Shown here in pieces: positions 35,477-44,470 of a DNA stretch of 64,000 bases. Below the pieces are notes generated by a model that saw only the letters and a program-made list of their open reading frames with translations, did no database searches and was not told the DNA's origin. The stretch covers positions 1 to 64,000 of the forward strand of contig NZ_KB910942.1 of NCBI RefSeq assembly GCF_000383235.1. Direction: 5' to 3'. How positions within the stretch are numbered: the first letter of the stretch is position 1; every line of letters starts with the position of its first letter. The stretch is from Bacillus sp. 123MFChir2 (lineage in GTDB: Bacteria > Bacillota > Bacilli > Bacillales > Bacillaceae_G). Position numbers and translations under genes: made by a program.

Positions 35477-37150
35477 TTATTTCGTTACAGGCGGCAATGC
35501 TGAATATTCCTGATCTTTTGCAGTCAATGTTTCTTGTTTTTTTAACATAAATAACTTATCGCCAACTCCGTAGCATTTCCCTTCATCAGTTAACCAAATA
35601 AAACGAAGAGCTACTTTCGCAGTTTCTCCTTCAAAATTTGGCAAATCCACTACATGATCCAAATATAATATAGGGTCTTGATAAGGATGCTCATTTTGAT
35701 AAGGTTGTTTCCAGGTATATGTATTTCCTTTTTCATCTTTTAACTTCCCTAAAATAAAAACTGGCCACGGGTTTTTCCTACTAAAAGAAGCAGCCATTTT
35801 ATATTTACTAGGGAGTGGACTTATTTCTACTGTTTCGTTTGCGAAAGCTTGATCAATATCAATATCATTTGTTTGAATTTGTCCTTTATAAAGTTCTCCT
35901 TTTTTCGATTGATTCCAAAATACTTCTTTAAATAAACTACGATGAGTTTCTGTTGGTAATACAACGGTATGGCGCTCTTTCTTTGTTTTCTTCGAAATGT
36001 CTGTGATATCAAGTCCAGGGTCTGGCGCTTCTTCATCCATACTGATTTGTCTGTCGTTTTGATTTTCTCCAAATAACTTTTTAGCTTTTTGAGTAGGTTC
36101 TTCTGCATTCACTAATGAAATCGCTGATATAGAAATAACGGCAGTAAGCCCCAATAGCGACCAACGATACGATTTTTTTTGAAATTGTTTAATCATCACA
36201 ATTCTCCTTTTTAGTGCTAGCTTGTTCCTTGTTAAATTTGCTAAGCTAGGAATCTGATAACGATCTGAATAGTCTTCTAATAGATTGATAATTGTATACC
36301 CATAATTAATTCTCTGTTTAAAATCGATATATGTAAGTGCAAGTGCATCGCATGCAATTTCTTGATCTTCGCGCATTCGGTAATATGCATACCAAAGAAT
36401 TGGATTAAACCAATGCAAAATAAGTAAACTATTCATCAAGCAATTCATGCCAACGTCTTTTCGTTTCACATGTGCTAATTCATGATAGAAAATAAAACGT
36501 AGTTGATCATCATCTAGCATTCTCATATGATTTTCAGATAGCAAGATTCTCGGTTTTATAAACCCAAGAACTGTTGGACTTGAGATGTTACCAGATACAA
36601 CTATAGGAATATTTCGTTTAATAGACATTGTACGTTTACAATGCTCCAAAAGATTGATAATTCTTTTCTCAGTAATAAGTGGTTGTTTCTTTATATACAT
36701 ATAGACACGCTTGTTTAATACAATCATAAAAATTCCAAAACAAACAACGCCAAACAACCACACATATAGTACAATTTTGTAAACTGAACTGTAATTTTTA
36801 TGGTGCGATTTTGATTGGGTAAATGATCCTTTTCCCCTTTCAATAGTGACTGCTTTACCGGAAACGTTTGTCTTTTCATAATTCACAGTAGAAACATTGA
36901 CAGTAGGAGGAATCTCACGATTAGGTAAGAAGATGTTATATATACTGTACGAGCTTTCAGGTGCAGACGGTAAAAGTAACCGAAAAATAACAATAATCCA
37001 TACTATATACTGCCATCTCGGCGTTAACTTGTTTTTAAGCACAAGTTTAATAAATAAAATGATTCCAACTAAAATACTAGCCATTAATGAAGATTCAAGT
37101 ATCCAATTGAAAACTTGCGTAAGTTGACTATTTAAGATTTCTACACTCAT
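35477..37150 (-). CDS. BlaR1/MecR1-like M56 metallopeptidase, sensor-transducer
   Basis: 557 residues. Four membrane segments (~20-40, 45-60, 125-145, 325-345) surround a cytoplasmic M56 zinc protease with HELAHVKRKDV (~222-232) and the REDQEIACDALAL glutamate region (~270). After the last helix the extracytoplasmic ~200 residues are not a penicillin-binding domain; no SxxK serine site is seen, so it probably senses something other than a covalent beta-lactam. M56 proteins cleave the partner BlaI-type repressor. The gene overlaps the repressor gene by 4 bp. Confidence 0.85.
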   Translation of the reverse strand: MSVEILNSQLTQVFNWILESSLMASILVGIILFIKLVLKNKLTPRWQYIVWIIVIFRLLLPSAPESSYSIYNIFLPNREIPPTVNVSTVNYEKTNVSGKAVTIERGKGSFTQSKSHHKNYSSVYKIVLYVWLFGVVCFGIFMIVLNKRVYMYIKKQPLITEKRIINLLEHCKRTMSIKRNIPIVVSGNISSPTVLGFIKPRILLSENHMRMLDDDQLRFIFYHELAHVKRKDVGMNCLMNSLLILHWFNPILWYAYYRMREDQEIACDALALTYIDFKQRINYGYTIINLLEDYSDRYQIPSLANLTRNKLALKRRIVMIKQFQKKSYRWSLLGLTAVISISAISLVNAEEPTQKAKKLFGENQNDRQISMDEEAPDPGLDITDISKKTKKERHTVVLPTETHRSLFKEVFWNQSKKGELYKGQIQTNDIDIDQAFANETVEISPLPSKYKMAASFSRKNPWPVFILGKLKDEKGNTYTWKQPYQNEHPYQDPILYLDHVVDLPNFEGETAKVALRFIWLTDEGKCYGVGDKLFMLKKQETLTAKDQEYSALPPVTK

Positions 37151-37545
37151 CGTTCTTTTCTTTGCTCAGCTTCACTTTTATCATCAAGAATACGTTTAAA
37201 TTCATTAATTTCTTCTTGTGAAAGCTTTTCTTCCTTTAAAAAGTTTACAAGCAATGGTTTCATTGCTGCACCATAAAAACGTTTAAGAAATGACTTTGTT
37301 TCTACTTGCAAATAATGATCTTGAGAAACTAAAGGAGTATATGTATACATTTTTCCGATTTCTTGATGAGCTGATATTGCTTCTTTTTGCGCTAATCTGT
37401 TAATCAACGTTCGAATTGTTTTTGGACTCCAATCCATTTTTCCTTCAAGGGCTTTAATAATTTCATTTGCTGTTTGAGGCGCTTTTGACCAAAGAACTTT
37501 CATTATTTCCAACTCAGCTTCAGATATTTTAGGAATTTCTTTCAT
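37147..37545 (-). CDS. BlaI/MecI-family repressor
   Basis: 132 residues. The winged helix ISEAELEIMKVLWSKAPQTA continues NEIIKALEGKMDWSPKTIRT, with the LINRLAQKEAISAHQEIGKM wing. The C-terminal helices (FLKRFYGAAMKPLLVNFLKE) form the dimer and hold the cleavage region. It binds TACA/TGTA operators; two tandem copies lie just upstream. It is translationally coupled to the M56 protease gene, which relieves repression when triggered. Regulated genes other than its own operon are not visible nearby. Confidence 0.92.
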   Translation of the reverse strand: MKEIPKISEAELEIMKVLWSKAPQTANEIIKALEGKMDWSPKTIRTLINRLAQKEAISAHQEIGKMYTYTPLVSQDHYLQVETKSFLKRFYGAAMKPLLVNFLKEEKLSQEEINEFKRILDDKSEAEQRKER

Positions 37546-37568
37546 ATTTATGCTTTCTCCTTTCCGAT

Positions 37569-37612
37569 ATTACAAATGTAGTCTAATGAATATATTACAT
37601 TTGTAGTCTAAT
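37569..37612 (-). promoter_or_regulatory. Tandem BlaI-type operators
   Basis: Two 19-bp units, ATTACAAATGTAGTCTAAT at 37569-37587 and ATTACATTTGTAGTCTAAT at 37594-37612, differ at two positions and start 25 bp apart. Each has the TACAxxTGTA core of BlaI/MecI boxes. They lie 24-67 bp upstream of the repressor start and surround the likely promoter. Confidence 0.85.
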
Positions 37613-37637
37613 ATTGTCAACCATATTTTAGGCATGA

Positions 37638-37675
37638 AAACAAGTGCAATTTTCATATTAAAATTGCACTTGTTT
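37638..37675 (-). terminator. Terminator after the YuzL-like gene
   Basis: A perfect 16-bp stem (AAACAAGTGCAATTTT / AAAATTGCACTTGTTT) with a 6-nt loop, 43 bp after the stop codon of the small gene at 37719. Confidence 0.82.
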
Positions 37676-37718
37676 AACATAAAAACTTTTTCAACAACGA
37701 AAAAATAACAAATTATAA

Positions 37719-37853
37719 TTAGCTACGTTTTTGTCTCTTATTTGATGAAGGAACTTTAGCGGAACCCGTTTCGCTCGTAGTCGTTCCTTGACCTTCAACT
37801 TGAGAAGAGCCAAGACCTGCTCTTGAAGGATTCTGTTTAATTTTTCGACCCAT
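37719..37853 (-). CDS. yuzL: YuzL-like small spore-type protein
   Basis: 44 residues: MGRKIKQNPSRAGLGSSQVE, then GQGTTTSETGSAKVPSSNKR and QKRS. It is basic, rich in serine, glycine and threonine, and matches my recollection of the YuzL family (PSKAG... then a lysine/arginine tail). Family members are small Bacillus proteins, many of the SASP-like class, without known mechanism. GAGGTGAG precedes the ATG. It has its own terminator. Confidence 0.65.
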   Translation of the reverse strand: MGRKIKQNPSRAGLGSSQVEGQGTTTSETGSAKVPSSNKRQKRS

Positions 37854-38047
37854 TTTGCTCACCTCCAACGTTACTTTTTGCTTTGAGACGTGAAACTATA
37901 CAGAGCAAAGGAAAAGATCCCCAACATTGGTTGTATATTTAAAGTAAGCTATTTCTTTATAATTTGAATTCAACTGAAACTGGAGGGATTTTCAATAAAT
38001 CTTTATATGTTAAAGGAGAATTATTAAATAAAAGAAAGGGGATTGAG

Positions 38048-38638
38048 ATGAAAATAAAAATAGGAGTATTTGGGTTAATTTTACCTATTGTTTTATTGTG
38101 TTCTTGCCAACAGACCGATACGGAGAATAGTAGTGAAGACTCAAAAGTTATGGACACTGTCCTTCTTGTTGTGGATAAAGAATCTTTTATTGGGGCTTCC
38201 ATAGATGAAAAAGATAAAGTAGTCGATTTAGAAATAGCAGACGTTGAAAACGCAAGTAAGGTACGAAGCAAAATTAACGAGCAATTAGAAAAACAAGGTA
38301 TCCAACCACGTACAATTCATATTAACCAGAAAAATATGGCGCAAGTAAAACAAGAACATAGATGGGATGAAATTCAAAGTAGCCTGTTTAATGAATTATT
38401 TAAGTCAAAAGGGTATAAGGAGTTTACACTTCAACAAATTTCTATGAGTTCGAATCAACCTATTACTCTAGGTGTTCATACTCCTGTAAAGAATTCAGAT
38501 GTAGAAGCACATGCATATGCAAAAAAGGTTGAAAATGATATAAAGGAGTTTCTTAGCACAGAGAAACTTAAAAGTTGGGTTAAAGCTGATTCTTATATGA
38601 TTAAAGTATATAACCAGGATAAACAAGTAATTAATTAA
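38048..38638 (+). CDS. Secreted lipoprotein, DUF4030-like
   Basis: 196 residues from ATG 38048 (AAAGGGG upstream). The signal peptide MKIKIGVFGLILPIVLLCSC ends in a lipobox LCSC, so the second cysteine is the likely lipidated residue. The mature part has ENSSEDS as spacer and two similar halves ending EKLKSWVKADSYMIKVYNQD, as in DUF4030 proteins (recall). It would sit on the outer face of the membrane. Function unknown. The stop codon overlaps the end of the converging secreted-protein remnant. Confidence 0.7.
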   Translation: MKIKIGVFGLILPIVLLCSCQQTDTENSSEDSKVMDTVLLVVDKESFIGASIDEKDKVVDLEIADVENASKVRSKINEQLEKQGIQPRTIHINQKNMAQVKQEHRWDEIQSSLFNELFKSKGYKEFTLQQISMSSNQPITLGVHTPVKNSDVEAHAYAKKVENDIKEFLSTEKLKSWVKADSYMIKVYNQDKQVIN

Positions 38639-38984
38639 CACATAAAAGTACCATCGGCATACACCGCAACTCCTAATCCACTAGTTCTATACTTTGCGTC
38701 TACCCAGACACTTTGAGGGCGATAAAAATTAGTGCCTTTTCCAATCCACATGTTACTTCTGAAGGACATTGCACCGAAATCATAAGTATTCATGCTGTAA
38801 AGAATGTTGTTCTGTTTATGTTGTTGCATCTGTTCTATCTCGGTTTTAGAGTAAGTTTTAACTACCTTACCGTCTTGATCGATTTCCTGCATAAATACTT
38901 TATCAGTATCTGATGGGCGATTTATATTTTTTGTAGGTGAAGTAGAAGTAGATGTAGTAGCAGAAGAAGTTGGAGTTTCGGCGT
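38635..38984 (-). pseudogene. Secreted-protein gene, 5'-truncated at an IS6 remnant
   Basis: Minus-strand frame open from the IS6 junction (~38984) to 38635. It reads ETPTSSATTSTSTSPTKNIN, then RPSDTDKVFMQEIDQDGK, and ends GLGVAVYADGTFMC. The low-complexity serine/threonine linker and the tail suggest a secreted or wall-associated protein whose signal peptide has been cut off by the IS6 fragment. The remaining start ATG at 38892 lacks a ribosome binding site. No family recognised. Confidence 0.5.
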
Positions 38985-39110
38985 ATGCCTGAAGGGATAC
39001 AAATAAGGCAAGTTAAATATCTCAATAATATAGTGAAACAGGATCACCGTTTCATTAAGAAACGTGTGCGTTCTATGTTAGGATTCGAGTCATATGAACC
39101 AGCCATATAA
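38985..39110 (+). pseudogene. IS6-family (IS240-like) transposase C-terminal remnant
   Basis: The plus strand from 38985 reads MPEGIQIRQVKYLNNIVKQD, then HRFIKKRVRSMLGFESYEPA and I before TAA. This is the conserved C-terminal region of IS6/IS240-like transposases (KYLNNIVEQDHRFIK...). Only ~41 codons remain, and the element's terminal repeat is not visible downstream. The left edge is fused to the secreted-protein gene. Confidence 0.75.
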
Positions 39111-39114
39111 ATGA

Positions 39115-39250
39115 TTAAGGGGAGGAAGAATTATGTCCAATAACGTAATCCAGTAATGAATAAAAATGATCTATTTCAGGATAATCTTCCAAAGCTATCT
39201 CCAAACTTTTGGAAAATAAAGCGTGATCATCTATTAATAAAATATTCATA
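39115..39250 (-). pseudogene. Response regulator, N-terminal fragment
   Basis: From ATG 39250 (GGGAG upstream) the minus strand reads MNILLIDDHALFSKSLEIAL, then EDYPEIDHFYSLLDYV before unrelated codons and a stop at 39115. The LLIDDHALF start with the paired acidic residues is that of NarL/LuxR-type response regulators. The phosphoacceptor aspartate and DNA-binding domain are missing. Confidence 0.7.
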
Positions 39251-39255
39251 GGAAT

Positions 39256-39388
39256 CATCTCCCTTCATAGGAAATAGCAACACATACACCAGAAGGATTA
39301 TATTCTGAAATTGTCATTTTACCGTTTAATAAAAGCAGCTGTTCCTTGATAGAATTCAATCCTCTATGGTCATTAGAAATCTGCTTTT
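39256..39388 (-). pseudogene. Sensor histidine kinase, C-terminal fragment
   Basis: Minus-strand frame ending at 39256: NDHRGLNSIKEQLLLLNGKM, then TISEYNPSGVCVAISYEGR. The GLNSIKEQLLLLNGKM block is the final part (G2-like) of the NarX/DesK-type kinase ATPase domain. It ends just before the response-regulator start, the usual kinase-regulator order. The rest of the kinase is absent; an in-frame stop lies just upstream of the recognisable part. Confidence 0.65.
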
Positions 39389-39554
39389 AATTATACCAAA
39401 TATTAGTATTCCTTCCTTTTAACTATTTTATTAGACGTTCTATATAGCACGCTTGCAGCTATGCATCCATTTTTTATATTTCTTTATTTTTTTATATAAT
39501 TTTTAATACGGTATGTGAAATTTTATAAGAAGTCTTGTTATTCCTGCAGCAAAC

Positions 39555-39589
39555 AAAAGAGATGCTTTCAATGAATAAGCATCTCTTTT
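39555..39589 (-). terminator. Intrinsic terminator after pepD
   Basis: A perfect 13-bp stem (AAAAGAGATGCTT / AAGCATCTCTTTT) with a 9-nt loop, 16 bp after the pepD stop codon. Confidence 0.82.
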
Positions 39590-39604
39590 CCCTCTTACAT
39601 ACGT

Positions 39605-41071
39605 TTAAACTAATGACTTTGTTTCTCGCAATACTTCAATAAAATACTCCCAGTTATTCACAACAGAGGGGATGTTTACATGCTCATCTGGTGTATGAAC
39701 ATGAAACATATCTGGTCCAAGAGAAATTGCATCTAATCCTGGGATTTTTTCCATAAATACACCACACTCAATTCCAGCATGAACCGCAAAAATCTCTATA
39801 TCTGTGCCATACTTTTCTTTATGCACCTTTTCAAATAAGCTGCGAATTGAGGAATTTGGATTGTATGGCCATTCTGGATATTCAGATTCTTTTTCAAACT
39901 GCGCTCCCACTACTGCTGCAATATGCTTAATTTCCTCTACAATATGTTGTTTTAAGCTTTTCACAGAACTTCTTACTTCGTTTCTTAATTTAATTTCATT
40001 ATGTAACGTTTCAACAACACCTAAATTTGTAGAACTTTCCACTAGTCCTTTTATTTCCATGCTCATGCTTTGAATACCGTTAGGAATTAGGAATAATGAA
40101 GAAATGAGTTGTTTTTGTGTTTCTTTTGCAAATACATTTTCAACTGTTTCTTCTAATTTCGTAAGAGAAACAGTTACATCTGGGTCCACAGCGCGCAGTT
40201 CTTCTTGTAAAGTGCTTGTCCACTCTTTTACTTTCTCTTCGACTTTTTGCATATCACTTTCAGAAAGTAAAATTGTTGCTGCACTTTCACGCGGGATTGC
40301 ATTTGTTTTTAATCCACCATGAACGTCACTCATAGAAAATGCAATTTCATTGGATAAATCATAAAGGACTCTGCCTAAAAGTTTATTGGCGTTTCCTCTT
40401 TCTTTATCAATTTCCATACCAGAATGTCCACCTTTTAATCCGCCAACAAAAAGACGACACGGTAATACGTTAGCTGGCGTTTCTTCCCAAACAATAGAAA
40501 TGGTTTCAACTGCTTTGGCGCCGCCCGCACTACTTACTAATAATTTATGATCTTCTTCTGAATCAAGATTTATAAAGATTTTACCGCTAAAATGACTTGG
40601 ATCAACTGCAAAAGCGCCGCCCATTGTTGTCTCTTCTTCTGTCGTAATTACAACTTCAAGAGCAGGATGTGGAATATCAGTTGCGTCTAATAATGATAAT
40701 GCATAGGCAATTGCAATCCCATTATCCGCACCTAACGTTGTATGATTCGCATACAGCATATCCTCCTCAATTCGTAATTGAATTGGATCTTTCTCAAAAT
40801 CATGAACAGTTGCTTGATTCTTTTCACATACCATATCCATATGCCCTTGAATAATAATCGTTGGCACATTCTCATATCCAGCTGTCGCTGGTTTCTTAAT
40901 AATGACATTTAACGCATAATCTTGTACAACTTCTAAATTTCTCTCTTGCGCAAATTTGACTAAATAATCACTAATTGCTTTCTCATTTCCTGATCCTCTT
41001 GGAATCTTTGAAATTTCTGCAAAATGATAAAATATAGGGTGCTTAACTAATTCCGTTACACTTGTATACAT
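39605..41071 (-). CDS. pepD: Aminoacyl-histidine dipeptidase (M20C, PepD-like)
   Basis: 488 residues, the usual size. Zinc and catalytic motifs: IQGHMDMVCE (His-x-Asp, ~80), HTTLGADNGIAIAYALSLLD (bridging Asp), ITTEEETTMGGA (catalytic Glu pair), NLDSEE and near the C-terminus AVHAGIECGVF. A dimerisation lid sits at ~210-340. M20C enzymes cut X-His dipeptides such as carnosine in the cytoplasm. AGAGGGGAAG precedes the ATG. It is a single gene with its own terminator. Confidence 0.92.
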   Translation of the reverse strand: MYTSVTELVKHPIFYHFAEISKIPRGSGNEKAISDYLVKFAQERNLEVVQDYALNVIIKKPATAGYENVPTIIIQGHMDMVCEKNQATVHDFEKDPIQLRIEEDMLYANHTTLGADNGIAIAYALSLLDATDIPHPALEVVITTEEETTMGGAFAVDPSHFSGKIFINLDSEEDHKLLVSSAGGAKAVETISIVWEETPANVLPCRLFVGGLKGGHSGMEIDKERGNANKLLGRVLYDLSNEIAFSMSDVHGGLKTNAIPRESAATILLSESDMQKVEEKVKEWTSTLQEELRAVDPDVTVSLTKLEETVENVFAKETQKQLISSLFLIPNGIQSMSMEIKGLVESSTNLGVVETLHNEIKLRNEVRSSVKSLKQHIVEEIKHIAAVVGAQFEKESEYPEWPYNPNSSIRSLFEKVHKEKYGTDIEIFAVHAGIECGVFMEKIPGLDAISLGPDMFHVHTPDEHVNIPSVVNNWEYFIEVLRETKSLV

Positions 41072-41409
41072 ACGCTTCCCCTCTTTTCATTAAAATAAAA
41101 TTGCATTTTGATTTTACCTACACCTTATTACCATGTAACAAGGTGTAGGTTTATATAAGTATTGTATCATTTTCAAATGATATATGACCGGTTTGTACTT
41201 CTTACAAATTTCGTAACTTTGTCCATTAAGATTTATAATTTATACCCTTTTAATACTACACTGCCTAACTAAATTCACATTACATATAAAATAAAAAAGC
41301 CTTTAAAGCAATGTTATTTTTCAATATACTATAGGGGGCACTCACAATATAAATCATCTAGAAAACCCAAAATAGATGTGCGTTATGACACATCTATCCA
41401 TTTTTTATA
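41072..41409. other. Intergenic region between pepD and gpmA
   Basis: 338 bp without a coding frame. A hairpin CCTACACCTT / AAGGTGTAGG near 41117-41148 lies 45-75 bp upstream of the pepD start and could be a leader structure or an upstream terminator. The rest is AT-rich; the gpmA terminator is listed separately. Confidence 0.4.
41372..41397 (-). terminator. Terminator after gpmA
   Basis: A 9-bp stem (ATAGATGTG / CACATCTAT) with an 8-nt loop, 13 bp after the gpmA stop codon. Confidence 0.65.
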
Positions 41410-42147
41410 TTAAAGTTGTATATGCTTCGGAATTTCCCCTTCTGGCACTTCTCCATCCATGCTCAAATAATAATGCCGAATTGGTTTTAAGTTATCATCT
41501 AATTCATAAACAAGCGGAATGCTCGTAGGAATATTTAATGTAACAACGCCATCATCGGATAAATGATCTAAATATTTTACAAGCGACCGGATTGTATTCC
41601 CATGCGATGAAATAATTACTTTCTCGCCCTTTTGTAATACTGGCACAATTTCTTCATGCCAATACGTCAGAACTCGTTTTGTTGTATCTTCTAGGCACTC
41701 GGTAAGAGGAAATTCTCCTTCTTTTAAATGTTTATATCTAGGGTCTGAAAATTCATAACGCGGATCGGCTTTCGTAAGTGCTGGCGGTCTTACATTTGTA
41801 CTTCTGCGCCATATATGTACTTGTTCTTCTCCGTACTTCTTCGTCGTTTCATCCTTATTTAAGCCTTGCAGTGCACCGTAATGACGTTCATTTAAATACC
41901 ATGATTTATAGACAGGTACCCAGGCAAGATCCATCTCATGAAGAATAATCCAAAGCGTTCGAATTGCTCGTTTTAATACAGAAGTGTATGCTACGTCAAA
42001 CGTATAGCCATTCGCCTTTAAAATTTGTCCTGCTTCTCTTGCTTCCTGTAATCCATTTTTCGACATATCAACATCGGTCCATCCAGTAAACCTATTTTCC
42101 ACATTCCACACACTTTGACCGTGACGAAGAAGCACAAGCTTAATCAT
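41410..42147 (-). CDS. gpmA: 2,3-bisphosphoglycerate-dependent phosphoglycerate mutase
   Basis: 245 residues from ATG 42147 (GGAGGAG upstream). Catalytic histidine in [12 protein letters not shown] (His9), mutase-specific [15 protein letters not shown], and the second histidine in [12 protein letters not shown] (~183). It interconverts 3- and 2-phosphoglycerate in glycolysis. Bacillus also have a cofactor-independent GpmI in the glycolytic operon, so this dPGM is an additional, perhaps growth-phase-specific enzyme. The 14-residue upstream extension is rejected for lack of a ribosome binding site. Confidence 0.92.
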   Translation of the reverse strand: MIKLVLLRHGQSVWNVENRFTGWTDVDMSKNGLQEAREAGQILKANGYTFDVAYTSVLKRAIRTLWIILHEMDLAWVPVYKSWYLNERHYGALQGLNKDETTKKYGEEQVHIWRRSTNVRPPALTKADPRYEFSDPRYKHLKEGEFPLTECLEDTTKRVLTYWHEEIVPVLQKGEKVIISSHGNTIRSLVKYLDHLSDDGVVTLNIPTSIPLVYELDDNLKPIRHYYLSMDGEVPEGEIPKHIQL

Positions 42148-42198
42148 AACAATATCTCCTCCAAGGAATAAAATGTTTACATCTATCACGCACTACTC

Positions 42199-42891
42199 TT
42201 ATATTGTTCTTAGTTTCAATTTAGATAATTCAGTGTCAGAAAGGTCGCGATGTTTGTAATCCATGAGTTGAACCTGGCCCCCACCTTTTACTCGAAATGT
42301 CATCGTCTCTTCTCCATACGGCGGATTATGGGCCCCTTTAAACGTAATAACTTGAACAATAACATAAAATTCAAAGCTCGCTTTATCTTTCTCAATACTT
42401 AATATTCTTTCGCTTCCTCTGTACCATAGCCTACTTTCACCATAATAATCTTTTACAGCACCACCGATATACTCTACAAGTCGTTCGATAAGAACTTCCT
42501 TTAGCAATTCTTTCGGAACAGGTATTCTATTTATAGTCTTCTTTTCTTTTCGTAAAATCGTCCAATTCTCATGTATGTTCTTCATATGATAAAGAGCATT
42601 CACACCATTTTGTTTTACAATATGAACATATCCAAAATTCCCTTTTACATACACTCTCGGTTCTAATACCCATTGTTGTTCTCTCCGTAAAATTTCAAAA
42701 AATATTTTTGTTAAGGAAGTAACTTTTCCTACATTAATAAGTTCGACAAAATCGTCTAGAACATACAAATGATATCCATTTATATTCACATCAAAATAAT
42801 CTTGTACTTTGTTCTTTTCTTCACCGTGTACGAAGCTAGTTAAAGAAAACATAAATAAAGTGAAAATAATGATTACAACAAACTTCTTCAT
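42199..42891 (-). CDS. Exported protein of unknown function
   Basis: 230 residues from ATG 42891 (AGGTGAT upstream). The signal peptide MKKFVVIIIFTLFMFSLTSF ends near VHGEE, with no lipobox. The mature protein is alternating beta and helix (YFDVNINGYHLYVLDDFVEL; AVKDYYGESRLWYRGSERIL) without a family I can name firmly; DUF3919 is a possibility. It lies 51 bp upstream of gpmA on the same strand and may be co-transcribed. Confidence 0.65.
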   Translation of the reverse strand: MKKFVVIIIFTLFMFSLTSFVHGEEKNKVQDYFDVNINGYHLYVLDDFVELINVGKVTSLTKIFFEILRREQQWVLEPRVYVKGNFGYVHIVKQNGVNALYHMKNIHENWTILRKEKKTINRIPVPKELLKEVLIERLVEYIGGAVKDYYGESRLWYRGSERILSIEKDKASFEFYVIVQVITFKGAHNPPYGEETMTFRVKGGGQVQLMDYKHRDLSDTELSKLKLRTI

Positions 42892-42941
42892 CAAATCACC
42901 TCGCCTGTTAGTATGTCCTAAAGTTTTTATGCACATAAAAA

Positions 42942-42977
42942 AAACATGAGTCCCCTTTTCAAAAGGTACTCATGTTT
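42942..42977 (-). terminator. Terminator after the DEAD-box helicase gene
   Basis: A hairpin AAACATGAGT / ACTCATGTTT with an inner CC/GG pair and T-rich flank, 17 bp after the helicase stop codon. Confidence 0.72.
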
Positions 42978-42993
42978 AATAATTACTATATTT

Positions 42994-44316
42994 CTATCGT
43001 CCGCGCTTTTTCTGTCCCGGCTTTGCACTATGCTTCTTTTTGCTCGGTTGACCAAAACCAGATTTCTCTGTTTTCGGTCCTTCTTTTCTATCACGGCGTC
43101 CAGATTGACTAAATTGCTTCTTCTCTTTAAATGGTTTCTTTTCTTTTGGCTTTTGCGATCTTTGTTCTTTGTTCTCAGATTCTTGTTTGTTAGGTAGTTC
43201 TACTACTTGTCGTTGTAAGGATGCGTTAATTCCTTTTTCAATTTGCTGTAAATACATTTTATCTTTTGGCGCAACTAATGTAATCGCCAATCCACTTCCA
43301 CCAGCACGGCCTGTCCGTCCAATGCGGTGAATATAACTTTCAACATCTTCTGGAATGTCGTAGTTAAATACATGCGTAACACCTTCTACATCAAGTCCTC
43401 TTGCTGCTACGTCTGTTGCGATTAAATATTGACTTTCAGCATCCCGAAAACGCTTCATAACACGCTCGCGTTTTGCTTGCGATAAATCACCGTGCAGTTC
43501 ATCACAGTTATATCCGTATCCCTTCAGCGCCTCATACAAATTAGTAGCTCTTCGTTTCGTACGGCAGAAAATAACTGCTAAAAATGGTTGATCTTGTTCC
43601 ATCAGTTGACGAAGTGTATCTTGTTTTGCCCTGTCTGTCGTTTCAACAACGCGTTGTTGAATATTATTTACTGTAACCTCTGCACTTTGAATTTTTATGA
43701 TTTCAGGTTTGTTCATATAGCGCTTTGCAAGCGATTGAATTTGTTTAGCCATCGTCGCAGAAAACAACATCGTTTGTCTTTCAACAGGTGTTTGTTCAAT
43801 AATTTCTTCTACCTCTGGTAAAAAACCAAAATGCAGCATTTGATCTGCTTCATCTAAAACGAGCATAGATACATGCGATAATTCAATTGTCCTGCGGCGT
43901 AAATGATCTAATAAACGGCCCGGTGTCGCGACAACAATATGTGTATTTCCTTGTAATTTCTTCATTTGCTGTGAGACATCTTGTCCGCCATATACCGCAA
44001 GCACATGAATATCATTTACATGCACAGTCATTTTTTCAATTTCGCTTGTGATTTGCAGTGCTAATTCTCGTGTTGGCGCTACAATTAACGCCTGGACATG
44101 ACTTGACTGCGGATTTATTTTTTCTAATATCGGCAAAATAAATGCTAATGTTTTTCCTGTTCCTGTTTTTGCTTGTCCAATAATATCTTTTCCTGCTAGT
44201 ACTACTGGGATTGCTTTTTCTTGAATCGGTGTTGATTCCACAATTCCATTTTCTCTTAATGTATCATTTAACGTAGTGCTAATTCCTAATTCTAAAAAAC
44301 TTTTCAAATCGATCAC
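42994..44316 (-). CDS. DEAD-box RNA helicase with basic C-terminal tail
   Basis: 440 residues. All helicase motifs are seen: Q motif ([13 protein letters not shown]), I (AKTGTGKT, ~48), Ia (PTRELA), II (VLDEAD, ~150), III (SAT), IV-VI with [10 protein letters not shown] and [15 protein letters not shown] (~325). Residues ~375-440 form a lysine/arginine-rich tail ([20 protein letters not shown]) that probably binds RNA. B. cereus has several such Csh helicases for cold growth, ribosome assembly and RNA decay; which one this is I cannot tell. Confidence 0.9.
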   Translation of the reverse strand: MIDLKSFLELGISTTLNDTLRENGIVESTPIQEKAIPVVLAGKDIIGQAKTGTGKTLAFILPILEKINPQSSHVQALIVAPTRELALQITSEIEKMTVHVNDIHVLAVYGGQDVSQQMKKLQGNTHIVVATPGRLLDHLRRRTIELSHVSMLVLDEADQMLHFGFLPEVEEIIEQTPVERQTMLFSATMAKQIQSLAKRYMNKPEIIKIQSAEVTVNNIQQRVVETTDRAKQDTLRQLMEQDQPFLAVIFCRTKRRATNLYEALKGYGYNCDELHGDLSQAKRERVMKRFRDAESQYLIATDVAARGLDVEGVTHVFNYDIPEDVESYIHRIGRTGRAGGSGLAITLVAPKDKMYLQQIEKGINASLQRQVVELPNKQESENKEQRSQKPKEKKPFKEKKQFSQSGRRDRKEGPKTEKSGFGQPSKKKHSAKPGQKKRGR

Positions 44317-44470
44317 TTCTTTTCACTATTTTTCATATCAAATATTGATTGTACCATTTATTTTGCTAAAGATGAAAAATAAGATTACATTCATTCTATT
44401 TTTCAAATATAAAATAACCCCTCACTTCAAAACGTACTACCATTTAAATGAAGGGTTACTAACAATTGAA

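Noticed and set aside
35827-36108. Second minus-strand frame inside the M56 gene
   Set aside because: It is an overlapping shadow frame with lysine-rich composition; the M56 frame continues through it with family similarity on its N-terminal side.
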